Shown in pieces: positions 1 to 9,759 of a stretch of DNA of 19,695 bases (within the stretch, counting starts at the first letter, position 1; every line of letters begins with the position of its first letter). A program made the position numbers and the translations under genes. The notes below the pieces were generated by a model, which did not search any database, was not told the DNA's origin, and worked only from the letters and a program-made list of their open reading frames with translations. This DNA is from Neolecta irregularis DAH-3. Taxonomy: Eukaryota > Ascomycota > Neolectomycetes > Neolectales > Neolectaceae. The DNA is taken from the NCBI GenBank assembly GCA_001929475.1, contig LXFE01000420.1, positions 1 to 19,695 on the forward strand, read 5' to 3'.

Positions 1-145
1 CTCTGTTAATTATGTACTTATTAAATCGATCATAAGAAAATACTCGAGTGCAAGAAATATATTCATACAGAGGGAAAAATGAACGAATGAATGAATGTAT
101 TAAGTACAAGACTTGTAGCCTTGGTACCTGCAAAAAAATGAATTC

Positions 146-1276
146 CTAAAATCTGTAATTGTTGTCAAATTTATCAGAGGGATAGTCCGCCATCGCGTTA
201 TTGTCTTCAATTTTGACATGTCTGGGTTCTGAGGAAGGAAGACCTTGTGTCTGTCCTTCAGAATATGTCGACGCATCTGTCTGAGCATGACTGTGGAAGA
301 GACTTGTCATGAAAGAGGATGGAGCGTTATCGTTATTCATGTGAGATTGAGCTGTTGCCCAGATAGTGGAAAGTGGAAGATTGACTACGACTATCACTCG
401 CGAAGATTGGAGTAATCCGCCAGCAGGAAGCATCATACCGACAATAGTACATAGAACTGCGCATATCAGATCAACCTTGCTAAAGCCTAAAGAGTACCGG
501 GTATAAGCATAGTCTGACATGCCATGATAAATATGATTGAAATGGGACCAAACTGTTTAAAACCAAGTTTTCTTCGAATAACGATTGATTTCCATAATTT
601 GGCCATGAAGATTGAAGAAAAGAAGCAGAGACTGAAAGCGAATGCAATATGATCGGCTCGAGAAATCCAAACATCACGAACTCCGTTCACTCCAAAAGTG
701 ACAACCGTAACCCATATATTAACAGACATAACTCCAAGAGCAACGATGGCCGATACTATAGTCATGATGTTTCTAGTGGATTGATATGGCGCAAATACAG
801 AGCGACATTGTAGTATCAAGGCCATTTCGATTAGAGCCATGAGAATCACGTTCGAACAGGTTGCTGCTTTCAGTAGAATCCAATCGCTTGTTGGGATCAC
901 TGAATAATCCATCACGAATCCCACGTAGATACTACCCCATGCACTGAGCCAGTAAAGGTGCCTTAATGTGCTGTTGATAATTGCAACGATGAGACAGAGT
1001 ACATTCATGATATGTACGGGCTTCTTGAAGCGTTCAAGTTTAGTTGTGATCCCAAGGACAAAAAGAACGATGGCACACATCCCGATTTGCGCACTGTAGC
1101 CACTTGCAGTCTCAAGTCTTGAGAGCTCTAAAATATTAATAATGTTGCTCGAAAGATGAGGATATACGATATCCATCAATGTCGTGCAGACGGATCGTAA
1201 CATTCCGACCGTCGCTCCCAAAAAGAGTAATAGGCTGAAAAAAAGGAGGATAACCGGCCTTCTCAAGAGTAGCCAT
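146..1276 (-). CDS. STE2: Alpha-factor-type pheromone receptor (Ste2/PreB family GPCR)
   Basis: Seven-helix G-protein-coupled receptor of the fungal Ste2 family, which binds the peptide alpha-pheromone at the plasma membrane and starts the mating MAPK cascade. Model: exons 1276-1168, 1127-498, 456-146 (introns of 40 and 41 nt), 349 residues. The N-terminus (YPPFFQPITLFGSDG, then NVTIRLHDIDGY) matches the Ste2 ectodomain and carries an NVT glycosylation site at N25. TM1 begins near residue 48 (YSAQIG). The diagnostic TM6 motif LGFKQFGP is at 224-231, followed by IMACQTMLIP, and TM7 has NLPLSTIW at 272-279. The C-tail is short and rich in Ser, Asn and Asp. Starting at 1276 instead of at a downstream Met restores the family N-terminus through a GTATAT...TTTTAG intron. 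The second intron (GTACTC donor) is less certain. It is divergent from the aminopeptidase. The family call is very secure. Confidence 0.93.
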
Positions 1277-2892
1277 ATCGAAAAGCAATGTTATTTGCGC
1301 TTATTCAGGCCGTGTTATATGCCTGCTTTGCGACTGAAATAGTGAATGACTGGAGCTGCCAGAGATCTCAGGGGAAATATATAAAGCAGGGAAAGTTAGA
1401 GAATTAACGATGAAGCCAATTTGGTCTTTCCAGTCTACTACTGGAAGCCGGTGGGGACCAATCAAGCTGTTGAAACCTACTAGGCTGTAACACGGCCAAA
1501 ACACCTATTTAGGCATATGCAAGCTGTAAGAAGTTACATAAAGAAGTTATGCGAAATCAGACATAATATTTGCATCAATGTGCCAACCAGAGCCAAAGAT
1601 TTGGGCCCAAACTCCAGGTTTGAACGACCGCCTTTAAATCCGTTCTGGAGAATCGAGGCGATATAAAAATTGGCTTCGATTATGTGAAGTCTTGAAAAAA
1701 TGATCAACCAGGTCAAAAAGAAATGATTTGACAAATAGATCAAAGATTTCCGGTAATTACGAGTTCAGAAGAAGAAACATTGTAAAAAAGACCGAGGGAG
1801 CTGCTTGTGTGATATCACTCCGATACTCTTGAATCTGTATTCTGCAAGACAATATTTGCCACCAAATCGAAAGAGGCCTTCCGTTAGCTTCACGGCACCA
1901 TTGTGTGACAAGCAAAGGCCCTCGAGCCGACTAGGGGTGGTTTGGTAAGAAGTTTTGTGAATCTCAGGAGAGGACTAAATATTTTAGCAATGGAGTCGAT
2001 TACAGACAAAAGATAGAGAGATAAGACGAGTAAACTCTAGTCCTACGAAACTCATCGTCCTTGGAAAGGAAGGTATCAGCAGTCAGGCCTTTTCGTGATG
2101 TTTGGTGCTCCAGTCACCTGCGAATATTCCAAAGATTTGAGCGCTTATGAAAATCATAGGGGCATAAATTTAACCCGCTCGCTTCCGAAAGTACGTCCGA
2201 TTTGGACTGAAGCGTTAACATCGTTTCACCAGGTTGTCAAGAATAATACGAATACGACAACCTTGTTCAAATCCGGGATTTGGTAAACAACACTATGAGA
2301 AAAAGGGTGTGAAATGACACAACCGGCTGCTAAATCTACCCTGCTCTAGAAATTATACCAGTCTAGTATTCAAAGTCTTTATTGTGCTGGTAGCAAGACG
2401 AGACATGCGACCTTGAGCTCAGGATACTACAGGCGCAATCGCTTTGTATATATTCTGGGAGAATAGACTATGTTCTGGGTTTTTTCATTTTAGCAGCTCT
2501 GTCTTTGTGCTACTCGTTATAATTTCACAACGACGATCTGCCGGTAACAACACCAGTGCTTCACTGGTATCAACTATACTTCATTTCTTCTCAGATTTGC
2601 AAAATCGGGTTTCACTACAAAATGTACACCATTATCGCACGAAGATTGATGTGGGTCTTATTTACCAAGTGTTCATGGCTCTACTATTCGTTGAATCCTC
2701 CCTATGAAATTGTTATTCTCTAATTCGCCGTACTGGTGACCAAAAACTGTGTCTGCAGCCGGTGTGAATGTTTGAAGATACAGAACGTTGATTATGTAGA
2801 TTACTCTTTAATGTGTTATTCGCTTTACTTATAAGTATTAAGAGAGATGTTTCAAATCAGGCCCCACTTCTCCTCCCTTCACCCTTCGCATC
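1277..2892. other. Divergent intergenic region between STE2 and the aminopeptidase
   Basis: These 1.6 kb hold no reading frame I can tie to a protein family; the frames of 60-90 codons here lack recognisable motifs and introns that extend them. It must contain both promoters. The last 30 bases before the peptidase ATG are pyrimidine-rich (ctcctcccttcacccttcgc), common at fungal transcription starts. A perfect 7-bp inverted repeat with a 3-nt loop (ACCAGTG/CACTGGT) lies at 2552-2568. I found no tRNA. Confidence 0.5.
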
Positions 2893-4720
2893 ATGACTCC
2901 TCCTCGCTACTCAGTTCACGCTGAGCCTTTGTCTATTAAGGATAGCGCTTTTAAGCTCTCGGAATCTACGCTCAAAGACTACGATTGCTTGGTTCTCATT
3001 TATACGAATGCAGAAACTCTGCAACAATTTTCTATCGATGCTGTATCTCAGCTTTCCAAAATAAACCTCTCGTTTTCTTCTGAATGTTCCCTTATTCATT
3101 CAAATATTGCGCCAGGGAACCGCCTCGTTCTCTCCCCTACAGCAGGACTCTCTGGCGACACAGACGACGTGAGACTTTTCGGCGAAGCTGCAGGCGCTGC
3201 AACAAGGAAAGCCATTGCATCTGGAGCGAACAAGATACTAATTCATATCGTTGATCCACCTACTTTGCAGATCGCAAATGGCGCTTATAGAAATTTTGCA
3301 CAAGTTGCTCTTTTGGGGTGTCTCGATGTTGTCAACAGTCGAAGAAACGCGAATACCAAAGTTGGAATAATGTTCAAAGACCAGAAGAAAGGAGAGGAAA
3401 TAATCAAAGTTGTCGTCGCCATCGAGGAAGGAAGGATCCTAGCTCGAAAAATCGGAACGTATGGCAGATTTTGCACTTTGAAACTGGACTGATTGTATCA
3501 GAGGCTGTCCCGAAGAAATGGCCCCTCCAAAATTTGCAGAGGCTATCATGGAAGCATTCAAGAATGAGAAGGCCATAAAAAGCGAATTGATCCAAGATTA
3601 TGATATTATGCTCAAGGAGTACCCGCTCCTTGCAGCTGTCGGCCGTTCTGCTTCCAAAGTTCATCGGCATAACTCGCGAATTGTCAAGCTGGAATACAAA
3701 TCGCCAGATCAATCTAAAGTCAAAGAAAAGTGTTCACCGTCTTTAATTGCAACATAGCTCACATAACAGTCTTTCATTTATTGGAAAAGGAATAACTCTT
3801 GACACCGGTGGTCTTGATATCAAAGCTGGAGGAGGCATGCGAGGAATGTCAAGAGATTGTCTTGGTGCCGGAAGCGTAGCTGCTCTGATGCTTACTATTG
3901 CAAAACTTCAGCCAGAGCATATCAATGTCAGTGCTAAACTTGCTATCGTTCGGAACAATACCGGAAGTGAAGCGTATTCATGCGATGAAGTAATCACTTC
4001 GCGGGCAGGAAAACGGGTTCTTGTCGGAAATACAGATGCTGAAGGTCGAATGGTAATGACTGATTTGCTTTGTGAGGCCAAGGAGGAAGCACTTGAAAGC
4101 ATGAAAAAGCACAGTGTTCCCCATCGAGTATTGATCTTGTTCATTCTATCACTTGCTCACGCGTTAGCTTTTCACTGTTGCAACTTTGACTGGGCATGCT
4201 TGTATTGCTGTAAGGTTCCTTTGACTCTGATGTCTAATCTCAAGTTTGGACCCTACTCAACCTCGTTATCCAATGGTCCAGCTTCTGCAGATATGATATC
4301 TCATCGTCTCGCTAAAGCAGGACATGTTTGGGGTGATCCATTTGAAATATCTACCCTCCGACGTGAAGACTTTTCCATGGTTCGACCTGGAAATCCGGAA
4401 TCAGAGGATGTCGTTCAAGCCAACACCCTCCCTACTGTACGAACTGCGTATTTATTATTGCGTTGAATGTCTTTGATTGGATTAGCCGAGGTCATCAATA
4501 CCCGGCTGCCTTTATGATAATAGCAAGCGGTCTAGAAAACCATCAAGGTAAGATTGGTTATACCCATTGTGATATTGCTGGTGCTGCAGAGGATGAGCCT
4601 ATCAAATTGAGTCTTGGTCGAGTCAACGCAAGACCTGTTCCTGCGTTAGTGGTATTTCCTGTTGGTTTTCTGAAACTCATATTATAGGGCGCTTTTGTAA
4701 TCCCGGAAGGCTGTCAATAG
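2893..4720 (+). CDS. Leucyl/cytosol aminopeptidase, peptidase family M17
   Basis: Two-metal aminopeptidase that removes N-terminal residues from peptides, normally a cytosolic hexamer. Model: exons 2893-3458, 3502-3729, 3770-4127, 4168-4209, 4245-4447, 4486-4651, 4688-4720 (introns 43, 40, 40, 35, 38, 36 nt), 531 residues. All M17 metal and catalytic residues are present: K271 (GKG), D276 (DTGG), K283 (DIKAG), D294 (SRD), and D354, E356 and R358 in NTDAEGR (352-358). The tiny fourth exon encodes FTVATLTGHACIA and is confirmed by the family. WGDPFEIS and RGHQYPAAF follow, then YTHCDIAG. The N-terminal M17 domain spans about 30-170. The last intron is optional: reading through it stops at 4687 (532 residues, ending FPVGFLKLIL), and splicing it ends in VIPEGCQ. 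It is convergent with RRP4. Confidence 0.92.
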
Positions 4721-4914
4721 TGATGCATATTCTTACATCTCACTAGTTTAGAAAATAGAAAATCATGTAGAGAAATTTATAAGTAGAACAGGAATCGTTT
4801 GGGCATCTCCTAGGAAATAACAGCAGACCAATACAGAGTCGACTAACAATTTGATACAGTGAACAGTTTCTGCAAATGCATAGAGAGATACACCATACAA
4901 TGGTTATAACCGAA

Positions 4915-6032
4915 TTAACGACGGAACTTAGCTTCTGTAGCTATTCGTTCTTGGACTTCAGGAAAAACCAGGTCTCCAACATCTTCAAGTTCCATTGAAG
5001 CTTCATATGCAGAGATTATCATCGTTTCAGTAATTGGGATCTGCATCTTTGCCAGTGCCTTGATACAGTTCGCTATACGAGCGATGTTGCTTCTGGTAAT
5101 CTCCGGGATATCCTAATTAATAGTCAGCAACCAAAGCAGCAAAAGGACCACTCACTTCGTTAACATTTGAATAGATAGCCTCGGAGGCCTCCTCTTCTAA
5201 TCTAGTGACGCTGATACCTGTTCCAGTTGGCAAGGCTAGATGTTTCATAACATAGACATAACCGTTGACTCCAAGGATAACGTCAACTCCACCGGGCATG
5301 TTGTAGATATGACTCTTTGAACGGACAATATATATAGGCGGAACTTGGAGGAAATAGCCATTCCTAAGTTTACCGTATTTGAGTGACCGAGTATGTATCG
5401 ACACAGAACCGTCATGAAAGTAAGCTTGTACTTCGGCCTAGACTCATCAACATGCAACTGACGAACGGCCATACCACCAAAAGATCTCCTTCTGCAAAGA
5501 AATTCCTCATTTGAAGCTCGTCACTTTCGGATTTCCGTCTCAGAATGCCGCCAGGTAGATTGATTGCAGAAAGTTGCAAAATTGCATCTTGTCGAGCTCC
5601 AACATCGACTTTCCAGCGTTTCTGCGATACTTCTGATATTCGACCGACGACTAAATCCCCAATCTCTGGGGTGTATCTCGTTGTCAGAAAATCAAAGAGG
5701 AAGGTGTTGGAAAACCTTGATTTAACAGGTTTTACGGTAATGAGCTTATTCGTCCGAGTTATGGTCCCCACTACACTTGCAAATGCTTTATCAATCCCTG
5801 TATATGTTCCATGCCCTCTTTCATGGTCAGTGAGTTGATATATTAGATGTAGCTACTTCATAAACTGTGGATCGTCTGTGATTAATTCTCCAGGAGTCAC
5901 GATCTTGTTGAACCTCGACATGGAATCGGGCATCTCTGTATCTCCTTCAGTATCGAGAAGATCCTGGATATCATCCTCGGGCAGATCCTCTGGTAGTATA
6001 TATGGCTGTGGAGCGAGAATAGTGATAGTCAT
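4915..6032 (-). CDS. RRP4: Exosome cap subunit Rrp4 (S1 and KH domains)
   Basis: RNA-binding cap subunit of the nuclear and cytoplasmic RNA exosome, which feeds substrates into the 3'-5' degrading core. Model: exons 6032-5857, 5817-5475, 5437-5156, 5112-4915 (introns 39, 37, 43 nt; the last is GTGAGT with a GCTGAC branch site), 332 residues, close to yeast Rrp4 at about 359. The N-terminal strand region has [14 protein letters not shown] and GHGTY (60-64). The S1 domain covers about 108-192 with [15 protein letters not shown] and the family signature [15 protein letters not shown]. The KH domain follows with PPIYIVRSK (206-214) and its loop VILGVNG (226-232). The start at 6032 gives the conserved MTITILAPQ opening and lies in a short 5' leader. 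All joins keep frame and no key residue is missing. Confidence 0.95.
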
Positions 6033-6135
6033 GTTGTGTTTGAAAAAAGTAGGTCCGATGTGGGGTTAGACTCAGGAACTAGTTTGTAGTATAGTATATT
6101 TTTTTCTATATCATGACCTAATATCTCTAACTTAC

Positions 6136-6300
6136 CAGACCAGAGGCATCTAAAAACGTTTCCGTGGCATTGGAAACGTGACCTATCCAGCTGGTAATGA
6201 AGTCAGGATGGAAGTGGAAGTACTTTGCTTTACCCATTTCCAATACAGGACTCATTTCTTTAGACTGATCGTGAGCTCCAGCGACAAACAGTGTTAGCAT
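6136..6300 (-). CDS. Possible first exon of an unrecognised gene (55 codons)
   Basis: On the minus strand an ATG at 6300 opens a frame of 55 codons that reads like real protein (MLTLFVAGAHDQSK..., then YFHFHPDFITSWIGH, ending DASGL). It runs into a canonical GTAAGT at 6135-6130; without splicing the frame stops two codons later (TAG, 6129-6127). An in-frame TAA lies just upstream of the ATG. Only about 95 bases separate it from the RRP4 start on the same strand, so any second exon must be tiny or overlap the RRP4 leader. One weak option is an acceptor at ...GATATAG giving a short tail and stop. I do not recognise the family. It could be a small gene, a relic, or chance. Confidence 0.35.
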
Positions 6301-6867
6301 TGGCCGGACAAATTACGAGCGCAATGAAAGATCAATGTCATGTAATATGTAAAAACACCCTTCCGCCACCCGTTATACACAGATTGATGACATTGGTGTT
6401 ATCATGAGTTTACAAGGCTCGTCAAAAAGGTCTCAGAACTAAAGATCTTGGCTCTCGAATGTTGAAAAGTATTCCGCGGACTTAGGAGGAGAATCTCTAG
6501 CTGAGGTCAATAGTGAAAAATAACGCCTCTCAAAAGGACGTTGAATCGCGAGGATGGTGCAATATTTCATTTCTTTACGTCTCATGTCCTTCCTCTTACT
6601 TTTCATTCATTTCTCTTACTTTTCAGTCTCATTTTTCCTGCTGCAGTACAATAAAACATTGTTGTAGGGAACCTCCGTACAACGAATTCCTCGTTAACAT
6701 TCGTTATAGCCAGATTCCACTTCATAGATTTCGTGCTCTGCAGCTCTTAGGACTCCTCTACACCCGCGAGTCACTACAGACCCTTTCCTTACTCCGTAGG
6801 TTTCAGGTAACTAGGGATGCAGATTCAACAGGTCCAAGAAGACTGACTTGCAATATATTACTTCCTC
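6301..6867. other. Intergenic stretch left of the transporter relics
   Basis: No family-matching gene seen. A plus-strand frame from 6513 is open for 137 codons but is composition-biased (Ser, Leu, Arg) and runs straight into the transporter relic in a different frame, so I treat it as chance. A 13-nt direct repeat (CTCTTACTTTTCA) occurs at 6593-6605 and 6613-6625, 20 bases apart, inside a pyrimidine-rich run. Confidence 0.4.
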
Positions 6868-7271
6868 TTCGCCCCAGGATACCTGCCATAAAGTCAGCAA
6901 GTTATTATATTGGAGCACCTCGGTAACAGTTATTGGGGCCTACCTGTTCGGCTACAATCTGGAAAACTACAATTCTCCTTGTGTTTTAACATATAGGGTG
7001 AAATGAACACGTCCGAGCTTATAAACTCGTGCAGATGAAAATTCTAGGCTTCAGCACACTCGTCATTCGGGTAGTCACCCTCCTGAATTTCCATGGATTC
7101 ATCAATGTATGGCTTGATATCAAGGCTCAAGTTCTTCGCTTGATCGCTCTGCTATTACCTGAAACAAATGGGATGAATAATGCATCAGCTGTTTGGCGCG
7201 GCAACTATGATAATTCAAAGCTTTCAACGGATTTCAATAGTGGCATTGCCCTAACGCACACTGTTTTCTGA
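6868..7271 (+). pseudogene. MFS sugar-transporter relic A (MFS-2-like, internal deletion)
   Basis: Broken copy of the transporter at 17418-19082, in the opposite orientation. Bases 6899-6960 match exon 1 of that gene at about 55 of 62 positions (frame LYWSTSV.VIGAYLFGYN). The exon 1 splice donor GT has become GA. The following intron end and start of exon 2 are recognisable (GEMNTSELINSC), but the frame then hits TGA and further stops. The identical stretch encoding MDSSMYGL follows, and near 7115 the sequence jumps directly to the last exon (LLPETNGMNNASAVW). Everything between, well over 1 kb in the intact paralogue, is gone. It cannot make a transporter. The matching DNA starts near 6868, a little upstream of the former ATG. 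Confidence 0.85.
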
Positions 7272-7443
7272 GTTTTATGCAGAGAAAGGCTTTATGCTTC
7301 TCCTTTTAAGTGTACACCTTTGGTTAGAAACTTCATGATTTTCTCTTTTTGTCAGAATTCAAAATCATATCCTACAGCTCATAACCTTTTTCTTTTGCTT
7401 AACTAAGACCAAGACGGAAACAACCGAATCCTTTTTACCTTTA

Positions 7444-7702
7444 ATGTACGTGGTCACAGATTTCAAAGCCACAAATGAGCTGAAGTCTGATTACGGTGAA
7501 AATAAAGATCAAATTAGATATGTTCACTGGGATAAGAAAATTTGGACAGTTATCTTTTATGTTTCTGTGATGGCGCTTGGTTCATTTCAACTTGAGATTT
7601 GTCTCGTGTCTCTATGCACATGTTATTTATCACTTGTTAGGCAATGGTCGTTAGTCGTAGATATCTGTAAGAAATTTCTGCCAAGAATATCGCTGCACCA
7701 AT
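7444..7702 (+). pseudogene. MFS sugar-transporter relic B (MFS-1-like, exon 2 lost)
   Basis: Broken copy of the transporter at 14753-16493, in the opposite orientation. Bases from about 7521 match its exon 1 (HWDKKIWTVIFYVSVMALGS), and 7641-7699 match its exon 3 at about 51 of 59 positions. Exon 2 is missing exactly: the start of intron 1 is joined to the end of intron 2, leaving a 35-nt intron-like stretch at 7606-7640 (GTGTCT...GTTAG). The exon-3 part has an in-frame TAA (AMVVSRRYL, stop) and homology ends at about 7702, where the SGF29 upstream region begins. The reading frame is open back to an ATG at 7444, giving a hydrophilic N-terminus absent from the intact paralogue's simplest model. 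Confidence 0.82.
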
Positions 7703-7851
7703 GAACCCCCAAAAGATGATGAAAGCAGAATTTGTTTGATGGAATTCGACGATCTCAGGGTCATGGCTGAAACGCGATCATAATCGTAACGTCAACCTGA
7801 ACCCTCGGATTTCCCCATCATCTTCCTGTATCCTGGTAATAAATTTTAAAT

Positions 7852-8943
7852 ATGGCAGCCCGCAACAGAAATCGCCAGTCAATGGCCTCTGATATCAATG
7901 AAGAAAACGCACTGTGGACATCGACAATGCAGGAGCTTCGCCGGTTACCTGAATTATATTCTAGTGCTGGGAAAATAGCCCAGGAAGCAAACGATATTCA
8001 GCATAGCCTTGATCTCAGTATTTGGTCTCTCGATCTATCTCACTTATATAAAGTCATGGATTTGAATACTGTTCGAAAATTGGAAGACGTTTACTTGGAA
8101 GGAATTGACATTGCCAAAACTGAGCAAATGTATATTACACCCATAGTCTTTATCATATGCTGAAACCACAAGGATTTTAAACCAAGCACAAGAAAGTCTG
8201 GATATTCTCATTGCATTACGTCAAGCAACAGAGATGGGTACAGGCGCATTAGGTACATACATATTCTTCGGTTTATATTTAACAAATTTTATCAGAAATG
8301 AAGCGCAAGAAACGCAAAGCCGAGGAGACAGTAATTGATACCCCAGTCACAAAACACAAAAAACAGAGAAGGCATTTTCTTCTAAAGAACATAAATTAAT
8401 GTAGAAAGCTCATCGATTCCGGATACTATTATTGTAGGTTCACAAGTGGCTTACCGTCCAAAACACAAGGCTGCTGAAGGCGATTGGATTCAATGTAGAG
8501 TTTTACGATTATATGGAGAGGGTGTTAAACTAAGGTTTATTTCCATTCCCCAGTTTTTTTTGAGTTTGGTAGGTATGAAATTCAGGATATTGAGCCAGAT
8601 ATTGAGAATCCGGAAAAGTAAATGTCTTTCGAGATTGAAAAAATTAACGAAGGCCTAGAAAGTACAAAGCTACAGCGAATAATTGCATCTTGATTCCTCC
8701 TGAAGGTCAGCATCTTCCACTACTTCGTCCTGGGACTACTGTTCTTGCTCGCTACCCCGAGACTACTACTTTCTATCGGGCAGAGTTCATTGGGATGAAG
8801 GTTGCTTAACATTCTCTGTAAGACCTAACAAAGTTTAGAGAGATGGAGTTTCCTGTCGTTTGCGATTTGAAGGAGAAGAAGAGGCTGGCAAAGAGACTGA
8901 GGTCGAAAGACGTTTAGTAATTGAGGCCCCTACGCGAGGGTAA
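7852..8943 (+). CDS. SGF29: SAGA complex subunit Sgf29 (tandem Tudor, H3K4me reader)
   Basis: Subunit of the SAGA (and ADA) histone acetyltransferase complex that anchors it to H3K4-methylated nucleosomes. Model: exons 7852-8129, 8173-8252, 8296-8371, 8409-8534, 8573-8617, 8659-8800, 8839-8943, 283 residues. The helical N-terminus has LWTSTMQELRRLP and ILNQAQESLDILIALR. A basic linker (MKRKKRKAEE...KHKKQR) looks like a nuclear signal. The C-terminal tandem Tudor domain begins near VGSQVAYRPK. The peptide-binding positions appear kept: the acidic loop YEIQDIEPD (188-196), Y234 in LARYPETT, Y241 in FYRAE, and F259 in RFEGEEE. The join 8371/8409 needs a GC-AG intron; without it the frame stops at 8397. 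A further 36-nt intron at 8018-8053 is possible and would remove 12 residues without changing frame. Confidence 0.92.
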
Positions 8944-9277
8944 TTCAGTTGATTGGATATCTTTGGAGTTTGGGATATACTGGTCATTAGGTTTGTCATT
9001 ATGTACATTATATATACAGAGGTATTTCAACTCCCCTGTTCAATGGTAAGAAATGTTGTGAAGTGGAGCAGATTAAATTTGTTTGGTTCCTCTTGGCACT
9101 TTTAATAAGTGAAAGAATGAAAGCATAGTTCGAAATCAACTTTCCAAGGCAGATTGTGCCATTTTCTTTCCTATCATAGTGTATATATGAATTGAATCCA
9201 TGCATGAGTCAATTTTTAGTTTTTCATTTTTAATGGCGATTATATTTCTGTGAGGTCAAATCCAGACCTCAAATGCT
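8944..9277. other. Spacer between SGF29 and the small Sm-like gene
   Basis: This AT-rich stretch of 334 bases carries the SGF29 3' end and the promoter of the next gene on the same strand. I see no coding signal on either strand. Confidence 0.4.
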
Positions 9278-9642
9278 ATGACTGACGATGGCAATGTCAA
9301 ATCTTCGTTTCCACCTGGAATTTCTTCGATCGAAGAATTGGAGAATGCAAGGGGAAAATTCGCCTTTGTTATTTTTAAACGGTCTGAGCCGCTCGAGGGA
9401 TATTTGTGGAATGTCGATCCCAGTTCGGGGAGCGTCCTTATATATCAAGTGAGGCTTTCCTGGATCATGTCATCTGAATAACGCCATAGAAGAAGGATGA
9501 TGAGGAAGATCGGAAGGCTCGGGTGGTGCTTTGTATGAACGACGCAGTTGCGAAGATCCAGATCGACCACGAAAGAAATACAGTCAGTCTCACAGAGATT
9601 GACAAGGCTTTGAATTGGACACCAGAAGGAAGATCAGGCTGA
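9278..9642 (+). CDS. Small protein with an Sm/Gemin6-like fold pattern, function unknown
   Basis: Model: exons 9278-9448 and 9490-9642 joined across a 41-nt GTGAGG...CATAG intron, 107 residues. I cannot assign a family with certainty. The order of predicted strands resembles an Sm-like barrel: FAFVIFKRSEPLEGYL, then WNVDPSSGSVLIYQ (compare the Gemin6 pattern GWVLTTDP with SANIVLVN), an acidic/basic turn KKDDEEDRK, then ARVVLCMNDAVAKIQI. The last strand sits where Sm-like proteins have their second conserved motif. The C-terminus is polar. There is no signal peptide or membrane segment. It lies co-directionally after SGF29 and is convergent with the SLC35F-like gene, 117 bases apart. The gene itself is well supported by the clean in-frame intron; the fold is an inference. 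Confidence 0.75.
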
Positions 9643-9759
9643 AGTCAGCCAAGGGCCTTACCATGTTGTCAAACAGTTCACATCCTGCTGGTTTGTGAAG
9701 ATTCCTTTCCTGATAAAGGAGCAAAATAATTCTCAACCTGATAGTTGAAAGATCAAACT

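Noticed and set aside
1465-1785. Possible pheromone-response (TGAAAC) and HMG-box (CATTGT) sites upstream of STE2
   Set aside because: Single, imperfect short matches in AT-rich DNA are expected by chance.
2095-2707. Two short plus-strand frames in the STE2-peptidase spacer
   Set aside because: No recognisable domains and no introns that extend them into longer proteins.
5545-6069. Two plus-strand open frames (97 and 63 codons)
   Set aside because: They are shadows of RRP4 exons 1 and 2.
6513-6926. Plus-strand open frame of 137 codons before relic A
   Set aside because: No motif, biased composition, and its end overlaps relic A in a different frame from the transporter.
8397-8399. Premature stop (TAA) in SGF29 suggesting a pseudogene
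   Set aside because: A 37-nt GC-AG intron (8372-8408) removes it and restores the family sequence; the Tudor domain downstream is fully intact.
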